The notes: a model not told the origin generated them from the letters alone. A stretch of DNA of 64,000 nucleotides from Verrucomicrobiales bacterium (GCA_002698785.1 PAAG01000031.1:124001-188000); one strand, 5' to 3'; positions 44,083-53,478 are shown, counted from the first letter of the stretch. Numbers and translations are program-made.

Positions 44083-45324
44083 GTGTTACAGATTTACCGC
44101 TTGGCGGTGTTGGTGGCGATTGCGTGGATGATTCGCCATCATCACGACCGGTTGCGCGTGCAGGGCGACTGGCCAATCACGGTGGCGGAGGTGAAAGTAT
44201 TTCTTCCTGATGCTCACCGGCTGAAAGTCGACCCCGGGACGAGGGCTGGGCTTTTCGTGACGGATGAGGCGGGCGAGATAATCGGCTACACGGTGCGCAC
44301 CATGCCGTATTCGCGAGACGTGGTTGGGTATTCCGGTCCGTCGGATGTGCTCGTCGTGCTGGATGAGGAGGACTTGATATTGGGCATTTCGATACGCCAC
44401 AGCTACGACACGCCGAGCCATATCGAGGATGTTCAGAATGATTACATTTTCATGGAGTCCTGGAATGAGAAAGACTGGGCATCTGTGGCTGAGATTACGG
44501 ACTGGGGCGATGTGGGAATCTGGGGAGTATCTGGCGCGACCCGCACGAGTGAGGCGGTGATGGAAAGCATCACCCATCGCCTGGCCGTAGCCGAAGGAAA
44601 TGAGGGGGCGGAGAGAAAGATCGATTTCCACTGGAGAGATGCCGTCCTTTTTGTGATCCTGCTACTTGGCTGCCTGTTTGCGTTTTGGAAGAAGAAGGCG
44701 TTCCAGCGCTTTCGATGGATTTATTCGGTGGCTACGATCGGGGTGCTGGGCTTCTGGCTAGGCGATCTGATTGCTCAGTCTCTGCTGGTTGGTTGGATGG
44801 AAAGCCGCATCCCCTGGGAGGCTACGCCGGGGCTGGTGCTGTTCGTTTTTGCCCTCTTCCTGCTGCCCTGGTTCACGAAGCAGCCGGTGTATTGTCAGTT
44901 CATTTGCCCTCACGGGAACCTCCAGCGCTGGACGATGAAGTGGCTGCCAGCGAAGTGGGTCCAGAAGATGCCTGCGGATGGCAAGTGGCTGGGGAAATGG
45001 ATACCGTTTCTGCTTCTGATCGTGGTGTTAGGGGTATCCTTTCTGCAACTGGATTTCGATCTCGCGGGGATCGAACCTTTCGATGCTTACCTCGTGAAAG
45101 CGGCCGGGATAGCGACGATCTCTATCGCGGTGGGGAGCCTGTTGCTTTCGCTGTTTTTCCCGATGGTGTATTGCCGCTTCGGTTGTCCGACCGGGTGGTT
45201 GCTGGAGTTCGTCCGCCGACGTTCCGGGAAGGATCGGTTTGGCGCACGTGACTGGATGGGGTTGGGGCTCTTTGCTGTGGCTGTAGTTTTGTATCTCGTT
45301 CCACTCTCAGTTTGGCTTGGATAG
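44083..45324 (+). CDS. NosR/PceC-like FMN-binding and Fe-S membrane protein
   Basis: This 413-residue protein starts with GTG; the only earlier in-frame choice would be non-standard. An N-terminal helix leads to a periplasmic FMN-binding domain (residues about 35-165) with the flavinylation motif S-G-A-T near 150. About five helices follow. Two C-x-x-x-C-P motifs (Y-C-Q-F-I-C-P near 270 and Y-C-R-F-G-C-P near 365) lie at membrane ends. The layout matches NosR and PceC, which carry electrons across the membrane, but the NosR ferredoxin domain is absent, as in PceC. No nitrous-oxide or dehalogenase gene is present. Confidence 0.88.
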   Translation: MLQIYRLAVLVAIAWMIRHHHDRLRVQGDWPITVAEVKVFLPDAHRLKVDPGTRAGLFVTDEAGEIIGYTVRTMPYSRDVVGYSGPSDVLVVLDEEDLILGISIRHSYDTPSHIEDVQNDYIFMESWNEKDWASVAEITDWGDVGIWGVSGATRTSEAVMESITHRLAVAEGNEGAERKIDFHWRDAVLFVILLLGCLFAFWKKKAFQRFRWIYSVATIGVLGFWLGDLIAQSLLVGWMESRIPWEATPGLVLFVFALFLLPWFTKQPVYCQFICPHGNLQRWTMKWLPAKWVQKMPADGKWLGKWIPFLLLIVVLGVSFLQLDFDLAGIEPFDAYLVKAAGIATISIAVGSLLLSLFFPMVYCRFGCPTGWLLEFVRRRSGKDRFGARDWMGLGLFAVAVVLYLVPLSVWLG

Positions 45325-45325
45325 T

Positions 45326-45739
45326 ATGAAGAAGAAGGGATCTCCAGTCGTGCGTTTCGTTGGCCTCGCGATTTTGATCGGAGGTGCTGCCTTCCTGCTG
45401 GCATCGCCGATTCAGGAAGCGAGGCAAGAACGTCGGGTAAGGGCTCTACTTCTTGAAGTACAGGAGGGACTTCAGAACTACCACATTTCAGAAGAGCTGT
45501 ATCCCAAACAGCCGATGAAAGGGAAGGAACTGGTCTCGCTCCTGGTCGAGCTGGAGTTTCTCGATGCGTCTACGACCAATCCTTGGACGGGAACAACGTA
45601 TCTCGATTCGGAAGACTCTGACTGGCTTCGCTACAGCACGGGCAGCTTGGCCGAGACCTACGAGTTGGTGGTTACCTATCCGGAAAGCGAAGAGGTGCAG
45701 TTTCGTCTAGACAGCACAGAGAATCAGTCGTTGGAATAG
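45326..45739 (+). CDS. Small membrane-anchored protein resembling a pseudopilin globular part
   Basis: This 137-residue protein has one N-terminal helix (residues about 9-25) and a soluble part resembling the C-terminus of GspG-type pseudopilins: the region Y-P-x-x-P-M-K-G-K-E-L then T-T-N-P-W-T-G-T-T-Y, where the N-P-W-G-pattern is typical of GspG. The prepilin cleavage motif is missing, so it is probably not a secretion pseudopilin. ATG 45326 overlaps the end of the upstream NosR/PceC-like stop region by 1 bp spacing, suggesting coupling with it. Confidence 0.6.
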   Translation: MKKKGSPVVRFVGLAILIGGAAFLLASPIQEARQERRVRALLLEVQEGLQNYHISEELYPKQPMKGKELVSLLVELEFLDASTTNPWTGTTYLDSEDSDWLRYSTGSLAETYELVVTYPESEEVQFRLDSTENQSLE

Positions 45740-45747
45740 CGAAGCTT

Positions 45748-46539
45748 ATGGATACAGACATCCTCGAATACAATCGCAATGCGTGGAATCTGCAGTCGGA
45801 GGAGGGGTGCCGGTGGAGCACACCCTATCCGGACGAGGTGTTTGCCAAGGCTCGGGCCGGGGAGTGGTCGGTCATCCTGACTCCGAACAAGGTGGTGCCT
45901 CAGTCGTGGTTTCCTTCGTATCCCGATCTTTCGGGGGTGAAGGTGCTGGCGTTGGCTTCGGGTGGCGGGCAACAGGTTCCGATTCTTGCGGCGGCGGGGG
46001 CGGAGGTGACTTCGTATGATGCTTCGGATATCCAGTTGCAGAAGGACGAAGAGACATGCGCTCGCAATGATCTGTCGGTTCGTTGCCTGCAGGGCGATAT
46101 GGCAGACCTGTCAGGGCTGGAGGATGGCGAGTTCGATTTGATCTTTAATCCTGTTTCCAACGTCTTTGCGGAGAAGCTTGAGCCGATCTGGAAGGAGTGT
46201 GCCCGCGTGTTGAAGCCGGGAGGGCAAATGCTGTGCGGTTTCATGAATCCGGCGTTTTTCCTTTTTGATCATGAGATTCTGGAAGAGACCGGAAAGCTGG
46301 TGGTGAAGCATCGGCTGCCGTATTCGGACCTCGAGTCGACGGACTTTGAGGACCTTTCGGATCAGATGGATGCACAGTTGAGTCTGGAGTTCAGCCACAG
46401 TTGGGAAGAGCAGCTCGGAGGGCAGTGCGATGCCGGATTGGCGATCATGGGATTCTATGAAGACGACTGGGACGAAGAGTCGACTGGGTTGCAGGGGTGG
46501 ATGCCGATGTATGGGGCAACGCGGTCTGTGAAATGTTAG
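45748..46539 (+). CDS. SAM-dependent class I methyltransferase
   Basis: This 263-residue protein has a Rossmann methyltransferase core. Motif I reads V-L-A-L-A-S-G-G-G-Q-Q (residues about 68-78), followed by V-T-S-Y-D-A-S and L-Q-G-D-M-A-D-L-S, then F-D-L-I-F-N-P-V-S-N and a C-A-R-V-L-K-P-G-G strand, all normal for the fold. The substrate is unknown. It starts 8 bp after the pseudopilin-like gene. Confidence 0.88.
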   Translation: MDTDILEYNRNAWNLQSEEGCRWSTPYPDEVFAKARAGEWSVILTPNKVVPQSWFPSYPDLSGVKVLALASGGGQQVPILAAAGAEVTSYDASDIQLQKDEETCARNDLSVRCLQGDMADLSGLEDGEFDLIFNPVSNVFAEKLEPIWKECARVLKPGGQMLCGFMNPAFFLFDHEILEETGKLVVKHRLPYSDLESTDFEDLSDQMDAQLSLEFSHSWEEQLGGQCDAGLAIMGFYEDDWDEESTGLQGWMPMYGATRSVKC

Positions 46540-46699
46540 GTTTTCACATGGGATTCTTTTTTGGTTAGAATGTCCTGACTTGGTAGCAATTTATTCAATG
46601 TGAGTTGGTTGGATTGGATTTTACGCGGAGTGGGGAAAAATAGAGTCTTGCGTTGATTCGGCTTGTTGAGAAGATTGCGGGTCGGTTACTATCCGGCCC

Positions 46700-49600
46700 T
46701 TGCGTCTTCTCTTCTCCATTCTCTTTCTTGGTTTTGTCGCTCTCGGGACTTCCGTGCGCGGGTGGGAGAGTTCGTTGTATGATGATTCGTGGGTTCCTGA
46801 TCCGAATCTCTTTTTCGAGTCGGACAAGGTGGTTCAGGATTTCTCGTATGCGGGCTACATGCGGGGAGAGGAACCGATTCCAGACATTGTAGGTCCGGTG
46901 TTCGATGTGGTGAGTGGGTATGGGGCCGATCCGACAGGGACGGTCGATAGCACTATCGAGATTCAGAACGCAATCAATGCGGCAACTTCGGCGGGAGGTG
47001 GTGTGGTGTATCTGCCCGCGGGAACGTATCTGGTCGAACCGCTGAGTGGCGAGTCGGTCGCCTTGAAAGTCTCGGGATCGAACGTGGTGCTTCGCGGAGC
47101 GGGGAAAGGGCAGACCTTTCTTCTGAATACCTCGTATCAGATGCGAAGCAAAAGAGTGGTCGAGTTTGCCGGGCCGACTCCCTACTGGGGCTGGAACAGT
47201 GGCACTGCCTATACGATCACAGAGGATCTACTAACTCCGGGATTCCGGGTTCCTCTGGCTGATGTTTCTGCGTTCTCGGTCGGTGACTGGGTGGTGATCC
47301 GCATGGATGTGACGACGGACTGGGTGAACGAACACAATGAGCCGGGGTGGCTGGGGTTCGAGGCATCACTGGGAGGATTGCGCTATTCGAGGCAGGTGAT
47401 GGAAGTCGATACGGTGAATAACGAGCTCATCCTGGATGCTCCTCTGCGGTATGCGCTGAAGATGCGGGATAATGCGCGAGTCTATATCCGGAACAATGCG
47501 CTCGAAGGAGTGGGAATCGAGGATCTCTCGATCGGCAATGTGCAACACCCCGGATCGAACTGGGGAGAGTCGGACTACACGGATTCGGGAAAGAGTGCAT
47601 ACGACACTCATGCCTCCTATCTGATTCAGATGAGGAACGCGCGGAATTCGTGGATCCGACGGGTCGATTCTTTTCAGGCATCTGGGAATACGACGACAGC
47701 TCACATGCTATCTAATGGCATCCTTCTTTCCGAGTGTCGGGGAGTGACGATCGAGGAGTGTCACCTGCAGCGGCCGCAGTATGGAGGCGGTGGGGGAAAT
47801 GGCTACATGTATCGGCTTTCCCATTCGAATGAGTGTCTTGTCAGGGATTGTATCGCGGAGTTCAATCGGCACGGGTTTGTGTTTTCCCACATGGGGAGTT
47901 CGGGCAATGTGTATCACAACTGTCGCGACAAAAATACGGGGAAGGCAACGGGTTCGACGAGTTCCTACAATACGTCGGGAAAGGCGAGCGATCATCACAT
48001 GCAGTTCTCGCATTCGAATCTGATCGATGTGTGTATCGCGGATAATTCGTGGTTTACCGCGCACTACCGCCCCTACGGAACCGATCCGAAGCACAACCTG
48101 ACTTCGGCCCATTCGGTCTTCTGGAATACGGAGGGTGTGTCGAGTCCGATCGGGAAGGTGGTGCACTCGCAGCAAGCGAAGTATGGCTATGTGATCGGGA
48201 CGCGTGGTGCGGTGACGGCGGTTGAAACGGGAGGGACATCGACGGAGAAAACGGCGCCGGTCGATCATGTAGAAGGTGTTGGTGCGGGCGACACGCTGGA
48301 TCCGTATTCGCTGTATCGGGATCAGTTGCGGCGGCGTTTGTTTCTGCCTCGTATCGAGTCGGGAGAGGAGCGGTATTTTGCGTTTCCCGTGAATCGGGTT
48401 CCGCTGGATGCGGTGGTGCTGTTCGGCGATAGCACCTCTGTTCCTGCGATGGGGGAAATCGAGTGGTTGCAGGTTGAAGGGCCGGGAGCTGCGCGGATCG
48501 GATCTGGTTTTGCTGCGGTTCCATTGCCGGGGACCTACCGGTTTCGATGCACGGCCAGGAATACGAGCTACACCATCCCTGAGGCGGAGACTTCTGAGGT
48601 ATTTACCTTTCATGTGTTGGCCCCGGACAGGAAGCGCGAGGCGCTCGAACCGATTGCCGACGGATATGTTCGTGGGGGAGCAGCGAATGAGAATGACAAC
48701 TTCGGAAGCGCCAATTCTCTCTGGATGAAAAACGATGGAGGCGAAGCAGTGGAGAGAGAGTTTTACCTGAAGTGGGACCTTTCTTCGTGGGCGGGATATA
48801 CTGCTGAATCGATTTCTCTCGAGCTGAATGCCGGTTCCAGCGAGACGGATTGCGACGCGGAACTTTTCCTGGCTGGCGATGGATGGACGGAAGGTTCGCT
48901 GACGTGGGCGAGTAAACCTTCGCTGGTGCAATCGTTGGAATTCTGGTCGCCCAGTCCGTCGATGAAACAGGTGTTCGAGGTGACGTCAGTGGTGTCGAGC
49001 GAGGTGGGTGGAGATGGTTTTTTCTCGGTCGGTTCGCGGGTGCTTTCGCAGGTATCGAGTGGAACGATCTATCGGTATCATTCGCGAGAGGCGTCGGATT
49101 CCAGCCTGCGACCGGTTTTGAGTGGGCAGTTTCAAAATGGAGGGGCAGTTCCGTTTTCGACTTGGGTGGATAGCTTTTCCGGACTGGCGGCCAATGAGAA
49201 AGACCCTGACTCGGATCCAGAGTCTGATGGGGTGTTTCACCTGGCAGAGAAGTTCCATTTGCTGTCGCCAGAAGAGGTGGATGGATTTCCCATTGTGCTC
49301 GATCGAGATGGAGAAGGATTGTTTGTAGAGTTCGTGCTGAATGAGGATCTGCCTGTCGACACCTGGATGCGGACGGAGTTTTCGAGTGATCCGATGACGG
49401 TTCCCTGGGCGATCGATGAGGAAGCTCGATATGAGCCGGGGGCTCAGCCGGGTCGTTTTCGCCTGCGATTGCCATCGAGCGTAGAGTCCGGTCCCGATAC
49501 GGCGATGCGGATGGTGTATCGGCTAGGGAGTGAGGAGTATTTTCTGCCGGTGCCTCTTCGGGCTGGTGTAGTGCCTTTCTCGGTTACGAGGGCAGGAGTC

Positions 49601-50236
49601 GATGTGGAGGTCTCGTGGGATCCGAACCTGGCGGCGACTGTGCAGATTTTTCGCGGGACGACGGGTGAGTTCGGCGAGGCGGCTTTGCTAGGGGATTCAT
49701 CGTCCGGGAAGTTCGTGGACGATGCGGGCGATCCTTCGGTGGAGCAGTATTACTGGGTGCGAGCGGTTTCCGTGGTGGGTATTCCTGAACCGGTGAGTGC
49801 TGTGCAGAGTGTTGTTGCTCTTCGTCCGCGGCCGGATCTATCTATCGGGAATTCGCTATCAAGCATGCGGGGAAATAATCAATATGGCGGTCGGCAGCAA
49901 CTGAAAGTCGCGTCGAAGCGGGGGGCTCGTGCTTTCCTCGGGATTCAAAGTGATAGGTTGCCTGAGGCGGTGAGGTTGCGGGGTACGAGGGGGAATCGGT
50001 TGTTACGGGTGACGTATGTTTCCGCGAGTCCGCCGGCTGGAAATATCACGGGCACGGTTGTCAGGGGGACTTATCGGACTCCGGTGCTTTCGGGAGCCGG
50101 GCGTGCAGTTGGGGTGATTAAGGTGCGACGTTTGAAGAAGGAGCGATCGTTCCGGAAGAAGGTTCGCGTTTCCGGGGCTTCGGCTACTAACGGGGCTGTG
50201 GCGGATGGGGTGATTTTTTTCTACAAGGCGAAGTAG
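46700..50236 (+). CDS. Secreted polysaccharide-lyase-like multidomain protein
   Basis: This 1,178-residue protein starts with TTG directly before a signal peptide. Residues about 70-470 form a parallel beta-helix of the pectate-lyase-3 type, opening V-S-G-Y-G-A-D-P-T-G-T-V-D-S-T-x-x-I-Q-N-A-I-N with G-G-G-V-V-Y-L-P-A-G-T-Y. Residues about 655-825 match DNRLRE/CBM96-like carbohydrate-binding domains (A-D-G-Y-V-R-G-G). Fibronectin-type III-like strands follow (about 990-1040), then a basic C-terminus. It should cleave or bind a polysaccharide outside the cell. The catalytic residues cannot be fixed by eye. Confidence 0.85.
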   Translation: MRLLFSILFLGFVALGTSVRGWESSLYDDSWVPDPNLFFESDKVVQDFSYAGYMRGEEPIPDIVGPVFDVVSGYGADPTGTVDSTIEIQNAINAATSAGGGVVYLPAGTYLVEPLSGESVALKVSGSNVVLRGAGKGQTFLLNTSYQMRSKRVVEFAGPTPYWGWNSGTAYTITEDLLTPGFRVPLADVSAFSVGDWVVIRMDVTTDWVNEHNEPGWLGFEASLGGLRYSRQVMEVDTVNNELILDAPLRYALKMRDNARVYIRNNALEGVGIEDLSIGNVQHPGSNWGESDYTDSGKSAYDTHASYLIQMRNARNSWIRRVDSFQASGNTTTAHMLSNGILLSECRGVTIEECHLQRPQYGGGGGNGYMYRLSHSNECLVRDCIAEFNRHGFVFSHMGSSGNVYHNCRDKNTGKATGSTSSYNTSGKASDHHMQFSHSNLIDVCIADNSWFTAHYRPYGTDPKHNLTSAHSVFWNTEGVSSPIGKVVHSQQAKYGYVIGTRGAVTAVETGGTSTEKTAPVDHVEGVGAGDTLDPYSLYRDQLRRRLFLPRIESGEERYFAFPVNRVPLDAVVLFGDSTSVPAMGEIEWLQVEGPGAARIGSGFAAVPLPGTYRFRCTARNTSYTIPEAETSEVFTFHVLAPDRKREALEPIADGYVRGGAANENDNFGSANSLWMKNDGGEAVEREFYLKWDLSSWAGYTAESISLELNAGSSETDCDAELFLAGDGWTEGSLTWASKPSLVQSLEFWSPSPSMKQVFEVTSVVSSEVGGDGFFSVGSRVLSQVSSGTIYRYHSREASDSSLRPVLSGQFQNGGAVPFSTWVDSFSGLAANEKDPDSDPESDGVFHLAEKFHLLSPEEVDGFPIVLDRDGEGLFVEFVLNEDLPVDTWMRTEFSSDPMTVPWAIDEEARYEPGAQPGRFRLRLPSSVESGPDTAMRMVYRLGSEEYFLPVPLRAGVVPFSVTRAGVDVEVSWDPNLAATVQIFRGTTGEFGEAALLGDSSSGKFVDDAGDPSVEQYYWVRAVSVVGIPEPVSAVQSVVALRPRPDLSIGNSLSSMRGNNQYGGRQQLKVASKRGARAFLGIQSDRLPEAVRLRGTRGNRLLRVTYVSASPPAGNITGTVVRGTYRTPVLSGAGRAVGVIKVRRLKKERSFRKKVRVSGASATNGAVADGVIFFYKAK

Positions 50237-50276
50237 GTGGGTGGATTCGACTGTACTCGCTCACGCTCGCACCTAC
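50233..50276. terminator. Inverted repeat between convergent genes, possible terminator
   Basis: GTAGGTG (50233-50239, overlapping the lyase stop codon) pairs perfectly with CACCTAC (50270-50276) around a 30 nt loop. The lyase and SDR genes converge here. There is no T run, so termination would be weak or factor-dependent. Confidence 0.35.
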
Positions 50277-50285
50277 CTTGAGACG

Positions 50286-51041
50286 TCAGGTTTTCTGGCC
50301 GGTGGGGCGGACGAGGATGTCGGTGACTTCGGCGGTTTTGGGCATGGTGAGTTGGTGGAGGACGAGGTCGGCGATTTCTTGGGGCTGGAGTATTGGGTAG
50401 CCGATCTTGTCGTATTTTGATCCACCTGCTCCGGTGGCGAAGTATTCGTCGAGGAGTTCGGTGTCGACGAAGCCGGGTGAAATGCTGCTGACGCGGGTAA
50501 GGTTGTCGGCTTGTCGGAGTTCCTGCCGCAAGCCTTCGGTGATGGCTCGGACGGCGAATTTGGAAGGAGCGTAGAACCCTCCTTTTCCGGGGACTCGATG
50601 TCCTGACATGCTACTGATGTTCACGATGTGGCCTCCTTCCGAAGGAAAGTAGCGGAGGGCTTCTTTGGTCACGGCAGTGAGGGCGAGGACGTTGACGTCC
50701 ATCATGGTTTGCCAGTCGTCAAAATCTCCGTCCACGAGACTAGCCTGACGGGCGACTCCGGCAGCATTGATGAGTATGTCGAGGCCATCCAGTTTGTCGG
50801 ATGCTTTGGAAATGCAGTTGGGGATGGTCGAAAAGTCGCGGAGGTCGATGGGAAACACGGCAGCGGTTCCTCCGTTTCCTTCGATTTTTTCTGCGGTCTC
50901 GCGGAGGCGTTCCTCACGGCGTGCGAGGAGGGCTACGGAGGCTCCTTGAGCGGCCAGTTGCTCTGCGATCGCTCGGCCAATGCCGCTCGATGCACCGGTG
51001 ATGATGGCTTTGCGTCCGTGGAGGAGAAGGGAGTTTTCCAT
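50286..51041 (-). CDS. Short-chain dehydrogenase/reductase
   Basis: This 251-residue protein is a classical SDR. The NAD(P) site is T-G-A-S-S-G-I-G (residues about 15-22), then N-A-A-G near 92. The catalytic triad is visible: Ser in I-S-S-M-S near 143 and Y-A-P-S-K near 156-160. The basic A-R-R-E-E-R after the second strand suggests NADP(H) preference. Substrate unknown; it is divergent from the PQQ-propeller gene. Confidence 0.92.
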   Translation of the reverse strand: MENSLLLHGRKAIITGASSGIGRAIAEQLAAQGASVALLARREERLRETAEKIEGNGGTAAVFPIDLRDFSTIPNCISKASDKLDGLDILINAAGVARQASLVDGDFDDWQTMMDVNVLALTAVTKEALRYFPSEGGHIVNISSMSGHRVPGKGGFYAPSKFAVRAITEGLRQELRQADNLTRVSSISPGFVDTELLDEYFATGAGGSKYDKIGYPILQPQEIADLVLHQLTMPKTAEVTDILVRPTGQKT

Positions 51042-51120
51042 AGTGAATGAAGAGGATGATGGCTCGATTTTTCAACAAAAATACCCAACAACGGGTCCTA
51101 TCTGGCCTACAGTTGGGCTA

Positions 51121-52674
51121 ATGATGTATAGACCTCTTGCCAGAAATCTTTACCGAAATGATTTTTTTACGGGTAGGAATTCCCTTCGCTTCGCGAAGAA
51201 GGCGTTTTTTGAGGCTCGGGCTGAGGTTTCGCTTGGCTTCGTTCCTTGTTCGGTCGTTGGGGAAGCCCAACTCCCTCTCAAGCGCCTTGCCAAACGCAAC
51301 CTCAACCACGAGATTTCGGCAAATATTTCTGGCAAAAGGTCTAAACTGTTACGTCTGGCTGCTGCGGCAGTCGTTTTTGTTTTTGGATCGAGTCATCATG
51401 TGCAGGCGGAGGACTGGCCCACTTTTCTGGGGCCGACTATGGATCTGCATAGCGGTGAAACGGGATTGAATCTCGAATATGGTCCGGAGGGACCTCCCGT
51501 GTTGTGGGAAGTGGAGCGAGGTGGTGGGCATGCCGGACCCGTAGTGGTCGACGATCATGTTGTGTTCATTCACCAGGTGGATTCGAAGGAAGAGGTGAAA
51601 TGTGTGATGGCCGATACGGGGGAAGAGGTCTGGAGTCACTCGTATGACGTGGAGATGGCGAACGCAGCGGAGACTTACGGCATTTTCGATGCGCCACGTA
51701 GTAGTCCGGTGATCGATCCGGAGACGAAGCTCGTTTACACTCTCGGGAATGATGGAGACCTGATCTGCTTTGAGCTTTCGAGCGGCGAGATCGTCTGGGA
51801 AAAGAGTTTGCCAGCAGTCTTTGGACCTTCGCCATTTTTCTTCGGATACGGTTCTTGTCCGCTTGTTTTTGGAGAGAAACTGATCGTGCAGGTGGGATCC
51901 GATTCTGCGACAGTCGCGGCTCTCGATAAGAAAACGGGAGATACTATCTGGACAACTGATCATGACTGGAATGGCAGCTATGCTTCACCAGTCGTGATGC
52001 CGGTCAATGGGGTGGACTGTCTCGTTGTGTTTGCCGGAGGAAAGGTGAAGCCGACTCACGGTGGGGTGCTCTTGATCGATCCCACGGATGGGGCGGTGAA
52101 AGATTCTTTTCCCTGGCGCTCGGATAATTTCGCCAGCGTGAATGCAGCGACTCCGGTTCCCTGTGGACCGAATCGAGTTTTTATCACGGAGGATTACGGA
52201 AAGGGTGGAGTGATGCTCCAATACGATTCGGCGTTCCACGCTCGGATCCTGTGGACCTCTCCAGAGTTTGGATGCCAGTTCCAGACGCCGATTTATCACG
52301 AAGGAATCGTCTACGGATTTGGCGGAAACGGGGGGCTGATGCTCGCTTTTGATGCTGCGACAGGACGACACCTCTGGAATGAGGCGTTCTACCAGACCAC
52401 GATCCCGTGGAATGGACGGGACATCCCGATCAGCCTCGGGCACGCGCATCTGATCTATGTCGATGGCGGTTTTCTCTGTCTGAGTGAGAACGGCTCGCTG
52501 ATCCGAATGTTCCTCGATGCGGGCGGATTTCAGCTCGGTTCGATGGCCCGTTTGTTCTACACTCCAGAGACCTGGGCACCGCCCGTGGTGAGCAATGGGC
52601 GCCTGTTCATCAACAAGAACTACGATGGCACGAAGCTGATTTGTTACGACATCTCGGGAACAAAGTCGGAATAA
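51121..52674 (+). CDS. Secreted PQQ-like beta-propeller protein with repeat-encoded N-terminus
   Basis: This protein (517 residues from ATG 51121) has an eight-bladed PQQ-type propeller. Blades include A-L-D-K-K-T-G-D-T-I-W near the middle, A-F-D-A-A-T-G-R-H-L-W, C-F-E-L-S-S-G-E-I-V-W and N-A-A-T-P-V-P. Its signal peptide (L-L-R-L-A-A-A-A-V-V-F-V-F-G-S-S-H-H-V-Q-A) begins only at about residue 75. The first 70 residues are encoded by the inverted-repeat element at 51129-51343. No in-frame ATG lies nearer, so the original start may have been displaced; a CTG at 51346 is the only alternative next to the signal. Enzyme activity is not evident. Confidence 0.75.
   Translation: MMYRPLARNLYRNDFFTGRNSLRFAKKAFFEARAEVSLGFVPCSVVGEAQLPLKRLAKRNLNHEISANISGKRSKLLRLAAAAVVFVFGSSHHVQAEDWPTFLGPTMDLHSGETGLNLEYGPEGPPVLWEVERGGGHAGPVVVDDHVVFIHQVDSKEEVKCVMADTGEEVWSHSYDVEMANAAETYGIFDAPRSSPVIDPETKLVYTLGNDGDLICFELSSGEIVWEKSLPAVFGPSPFFFGYGSCPLVFGEKLIVQVGSDSATVAALDKKTGDTIWTTDHDWNGSYASPVVMPVNGVDCLVVFAGGKVKPTHGGVLLIDPTDGAVKDSFPWRSDNFASVNAATPVPCGPNRVFITEDYGKGGVMLQYDSAFHARILWTSPEFGCQFQTPIYHEGIVYGFGGNGGLMLAFDAATGRHLWNEAFYQTTIPWNGRDIPISLGHAHLIYVDGGFLCLSENGSLIRMFLDAGGFQLGSMARLFYTPETWAPPVVSNGRLFINKNYDGTKLICYDISGTKSE
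51129..51343. mobile_element. MITE-like element with 31 bp imperfect terminal inverted repeats
   Basis: The outer arms at 51129-51159 and 51313-51343 are inverted copies with 28 of 31 bases equal, both starting TAGACC and containing TTGCCAGAAAT and CCGAAAT. A second inverted pair lies inside (51223-51237 and 51289-51303, 13 of 15 bases equal). The whole 215 bp could fold into one long hairpin. There is no transposase gene within it, and target-site duplication is not clear. It lies between the ATG at 51121 and the signal peptide of the PQQ-propeller protein, and the reading frame runs through it. Confidence 0.6.
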
Positions 52675-52758
52675 AGGGTTTCCATTTCATCCCACGTGGA
52701 TACTGTTCGCGCTCCCGTTTCAGAACGGGCAAAGGAAATTCCTTCCCAACCGAAGAAG

Positions 52759-53478
52759 ATGAGTTCAAATCCCATCGATGGCGTTTTGCTGGTAGATAAA
52801 GGTCAGGACATGACCTCGCATGATGTTGTGGCCGTGGCTCGACGGACACTGAATATGAAAAAGATCGGCCACTGTGGCACGCTGGATCCGATGGCGACGG
52901 GATTGTTGATTCTCGTAGTCGGACGCGCGACGAAGATCTCGGATCTCCTGATGTCGGAGGACAAGGAATACACGGGCACGCTGGAGCTGGGAAAAACGAC
53001 CAATACGCAGGATGCCGAGGGGCAGGTGGAGACAGAAGCGGAAGTCCCGGCGTTTTCTGATGAGCAGATTGAGGCGGCATTCCAGAAGTTCCGCGGAGAT
53101 TTTTACCAGACTCCACCGATGGTCTCGGCGATCAAGAAGGACGGTGTTCCTCTCTACAAGCTGGCTCGGCAGGGGAAAGAGGTCGCCCGCGAACCGAGAT
53201 TTGTACACGTCTACAGTCACCGGATTGATCGAATCGAGCTGCCGGAAGTAGACTTTAAAGTTCGCTGCACGAAGGGATTCTACGTTCGGACGTATGCACA
53301 CGACATCGGTCAGGAACTGGGATGTGGTGCTTTCCTGAAAGCCCTCCGCCGGACGAGATCGGGCAAGTTCGATTTGGAAAGATCAGTGACATTTGAGGAA
53401 CTGAAGCACGGAGACAGAGACGATATCGCTTCGAAAATGCTCTCACTTCCAGAGGTTTCGCGACTGCGAGGAGCGTGA
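52759..53478 (+). CDS. truB: tRNA pseudouridine-55 synthase
   Basis: This 239-residue enzyme makes pseudouridine 55 in the T-loop of tRNAs. Motif I is G-V-L-L-V-D-K and the catalytic motif is G-H-C-G-T-L-D-P-M-A-T-G-L-L, with the essential Asp. K-G-F-Y-V-R-T-Y-A-H-D-I-G lies near residue 175, normal for TruB. ATG 52759 starts the conserved region. The C-terminal PUA extension of E. coli TruB is absent or very short, giving the compact form. ribF follows after 33 bp. Confidence 0.94.
   Translation: MSSNPIDGVLLVDKGQDMTSHDVVAVARRTLNMKKIGHCGTLDPMATGLLILVVGRATKISDLLMSEDKEYTGTLELGKTTNTQDAEGQVETEAEVPAFSDEQIEAAFQKFRGDFYQTPPMVSAIKKDGVPLYKLARQGKEVAREPRFVHVYSHRIDRIELPEVDFKVRCTKGFYVRTYAHDIGQELGCGAFLKALRRTRSGKFDLERSVTFEELKHGDRDDIASKMLSLPEVSRLRGA

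Noticed and set aside
45326-45739. Type II secretion pseudopilin
   Set aside because: The Gly-Phe/Met and Glu+5 prepilin motif is missing, so only resemblance of the globular part is claimed.
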